In this document: one piece after another, positions 6,873-7,138 of the stretch
Layout of the letters: each line of letters begins with the position of its first letter
Position numbering within the stretch: the stretch's first letter is position 1
Source of the DNA: Aquiluna sp.
GTDB taxonomy: Bacteria; Actinomycetota; Actinomycetes; Actinomycetales; Microbacteriaceae
Length of the DNA: 7,138 nucleotides
Direction: 5' to 3'
Assembly: GCA_018402615.1 (NCBI GenBank)
Contig: JAGYIH010000042.1
Coordinates: 1 to 7,138, forward strand
The notes under the pieces: generated by a model
The model's database searches: none
Seen by the model: the letters and a program-made list of their open reading frames with translations, nothing else
What the model was told of the DNA's origin: nothing
Translations under genes and position numbers: made by a program

Positions 6873-7138
6873 TTTTGCTCCAGTTTCTTTAGTTCCTCGG
6901 TTACAACATTTGGTCTTGGAGCTCCGCCAATGCGGGCCTTGACCATACCGTGCTTATCAAGAATCAATGTGGTGGGGGTTTGCATTATTGAAAAATGTGC
7001 GGCCAGCTCCATCCGGTCGGTGATGTCGACCTCGATGTGCTTGAGTCCGGGGGTTGTCTTTTCGAGGTCTCGATATAGTCTGGCGGTAGCAACACAGGCG
7101 CTACAGACCTCGGTCGAGAACTGAAGCAAGGTGGCGAT
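6869..7138 (-). CDS. Thioredoxin-like protein, partial (5' end beyond window)
   Basis: This is a thioredoxin-fold protein, cut off at its N-terminus by the window edge. The frame stays open to base 7138 (I-A-T-L-L-Q-F-S-T), so the TTG at 7129 is not the true start. In the 89 visible residues are the redox motif C-S-A-C (12-15), where classical thioredoxins have C-G-P-C, the strand HIEVDITD, and the cis-proline loop T-P-T (54-56) followed by LILDKHG and a glycine-proline turn. All core elements of the fold after the first strand are present. With the overlapping DUF4395 gene it forms a two-gene unit, suggesting a thiol-disulfide relay between a soluble domain and a membrane protein; the substrate is unknown. 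Lack of W before the first cysteine (E-V-C) fits the diverged thioredoxin-like proteins seen next to DUF4395. Confidence 0.88.
   Translation of the reverse strand: MATLLQFSTEVCSACVATARLYRDLEKTTPGLKHIEVDITDRMELAAHFSIMQTPTTLILDKHGMVKARIGGAPRPNVVTEELKKLEQK

Overview
The window carries a conserved actinobacterial housekeeping cluster on the + strand (ribF, DUF805 gene, rpsO, pnp, M16 protease pepR, dapB, a membrane/TPR gene), meeting a short - strand operon (thioredoxin-like protein, then a DUF4395 membrane protein) tail to tail. The run ribF-rpsO-pnp-pepR-dapB is the order known from mycobacteria and other Actinobacteria. The moderate GC content, short intergenic gaps and GTG/TTG starts suggest a small-genome actinobacterium, possibly a freshwater Microbacteriaceae of the Luna type. 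That placement is inference; no search was run.

Layout: 2-565 is the 3' part of ribF. 566-1087 is a DUF805 membrane protein that starts directly after the ribF stop. 1088-1214 is the rpsO leader, where two contiguous 6-bp pairings can form an H-type pseudoknot, a plausible S15 autoregulatory element. 1215-1484 is rpsO. 1485-1737 is a hairpin-rich gap with a good Rho-independent terminator and two perfect stem-loops in front of pnp. 1738-3925 is pnp and 3937-5255 is pepR. 5280-5999 is dapB and 6000-6458 the TPR gene. On the - strand are the DUF4395 gene (6872-6426) and the partial thioredoxin-like gene (7138-6869).

The most striking feature is not a new system. From about 2314 to 4630 the reading frame of pnp and then pepR jumps roughly thirty times, while the sequence on both sides is clean. 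Following the frame from shift to shift recovers almost all of a normal PNPase (two RNase PH domains, KH, S1) and a normal M16 protease (HxxEH zinc motif), each at about its usual total length. The conserved residues survive and only the frame is lost. This looks like one stretch of low-accuracy sequence, not decay, programmed frameshifting or a novel element.

Functionally, ribF supplies FMN/FAD, rpsO and pnp serve translation and RNA turnover, pepR is the protease usually beside pnp, dapB makes tetrahydrodipicolinate for lysine and peptidoglycan, and the convergent pair is probably a thiol-redox unit at the membrane. I saw no mobile element, CRISPR array, tRNA, rRNA or defence gene.
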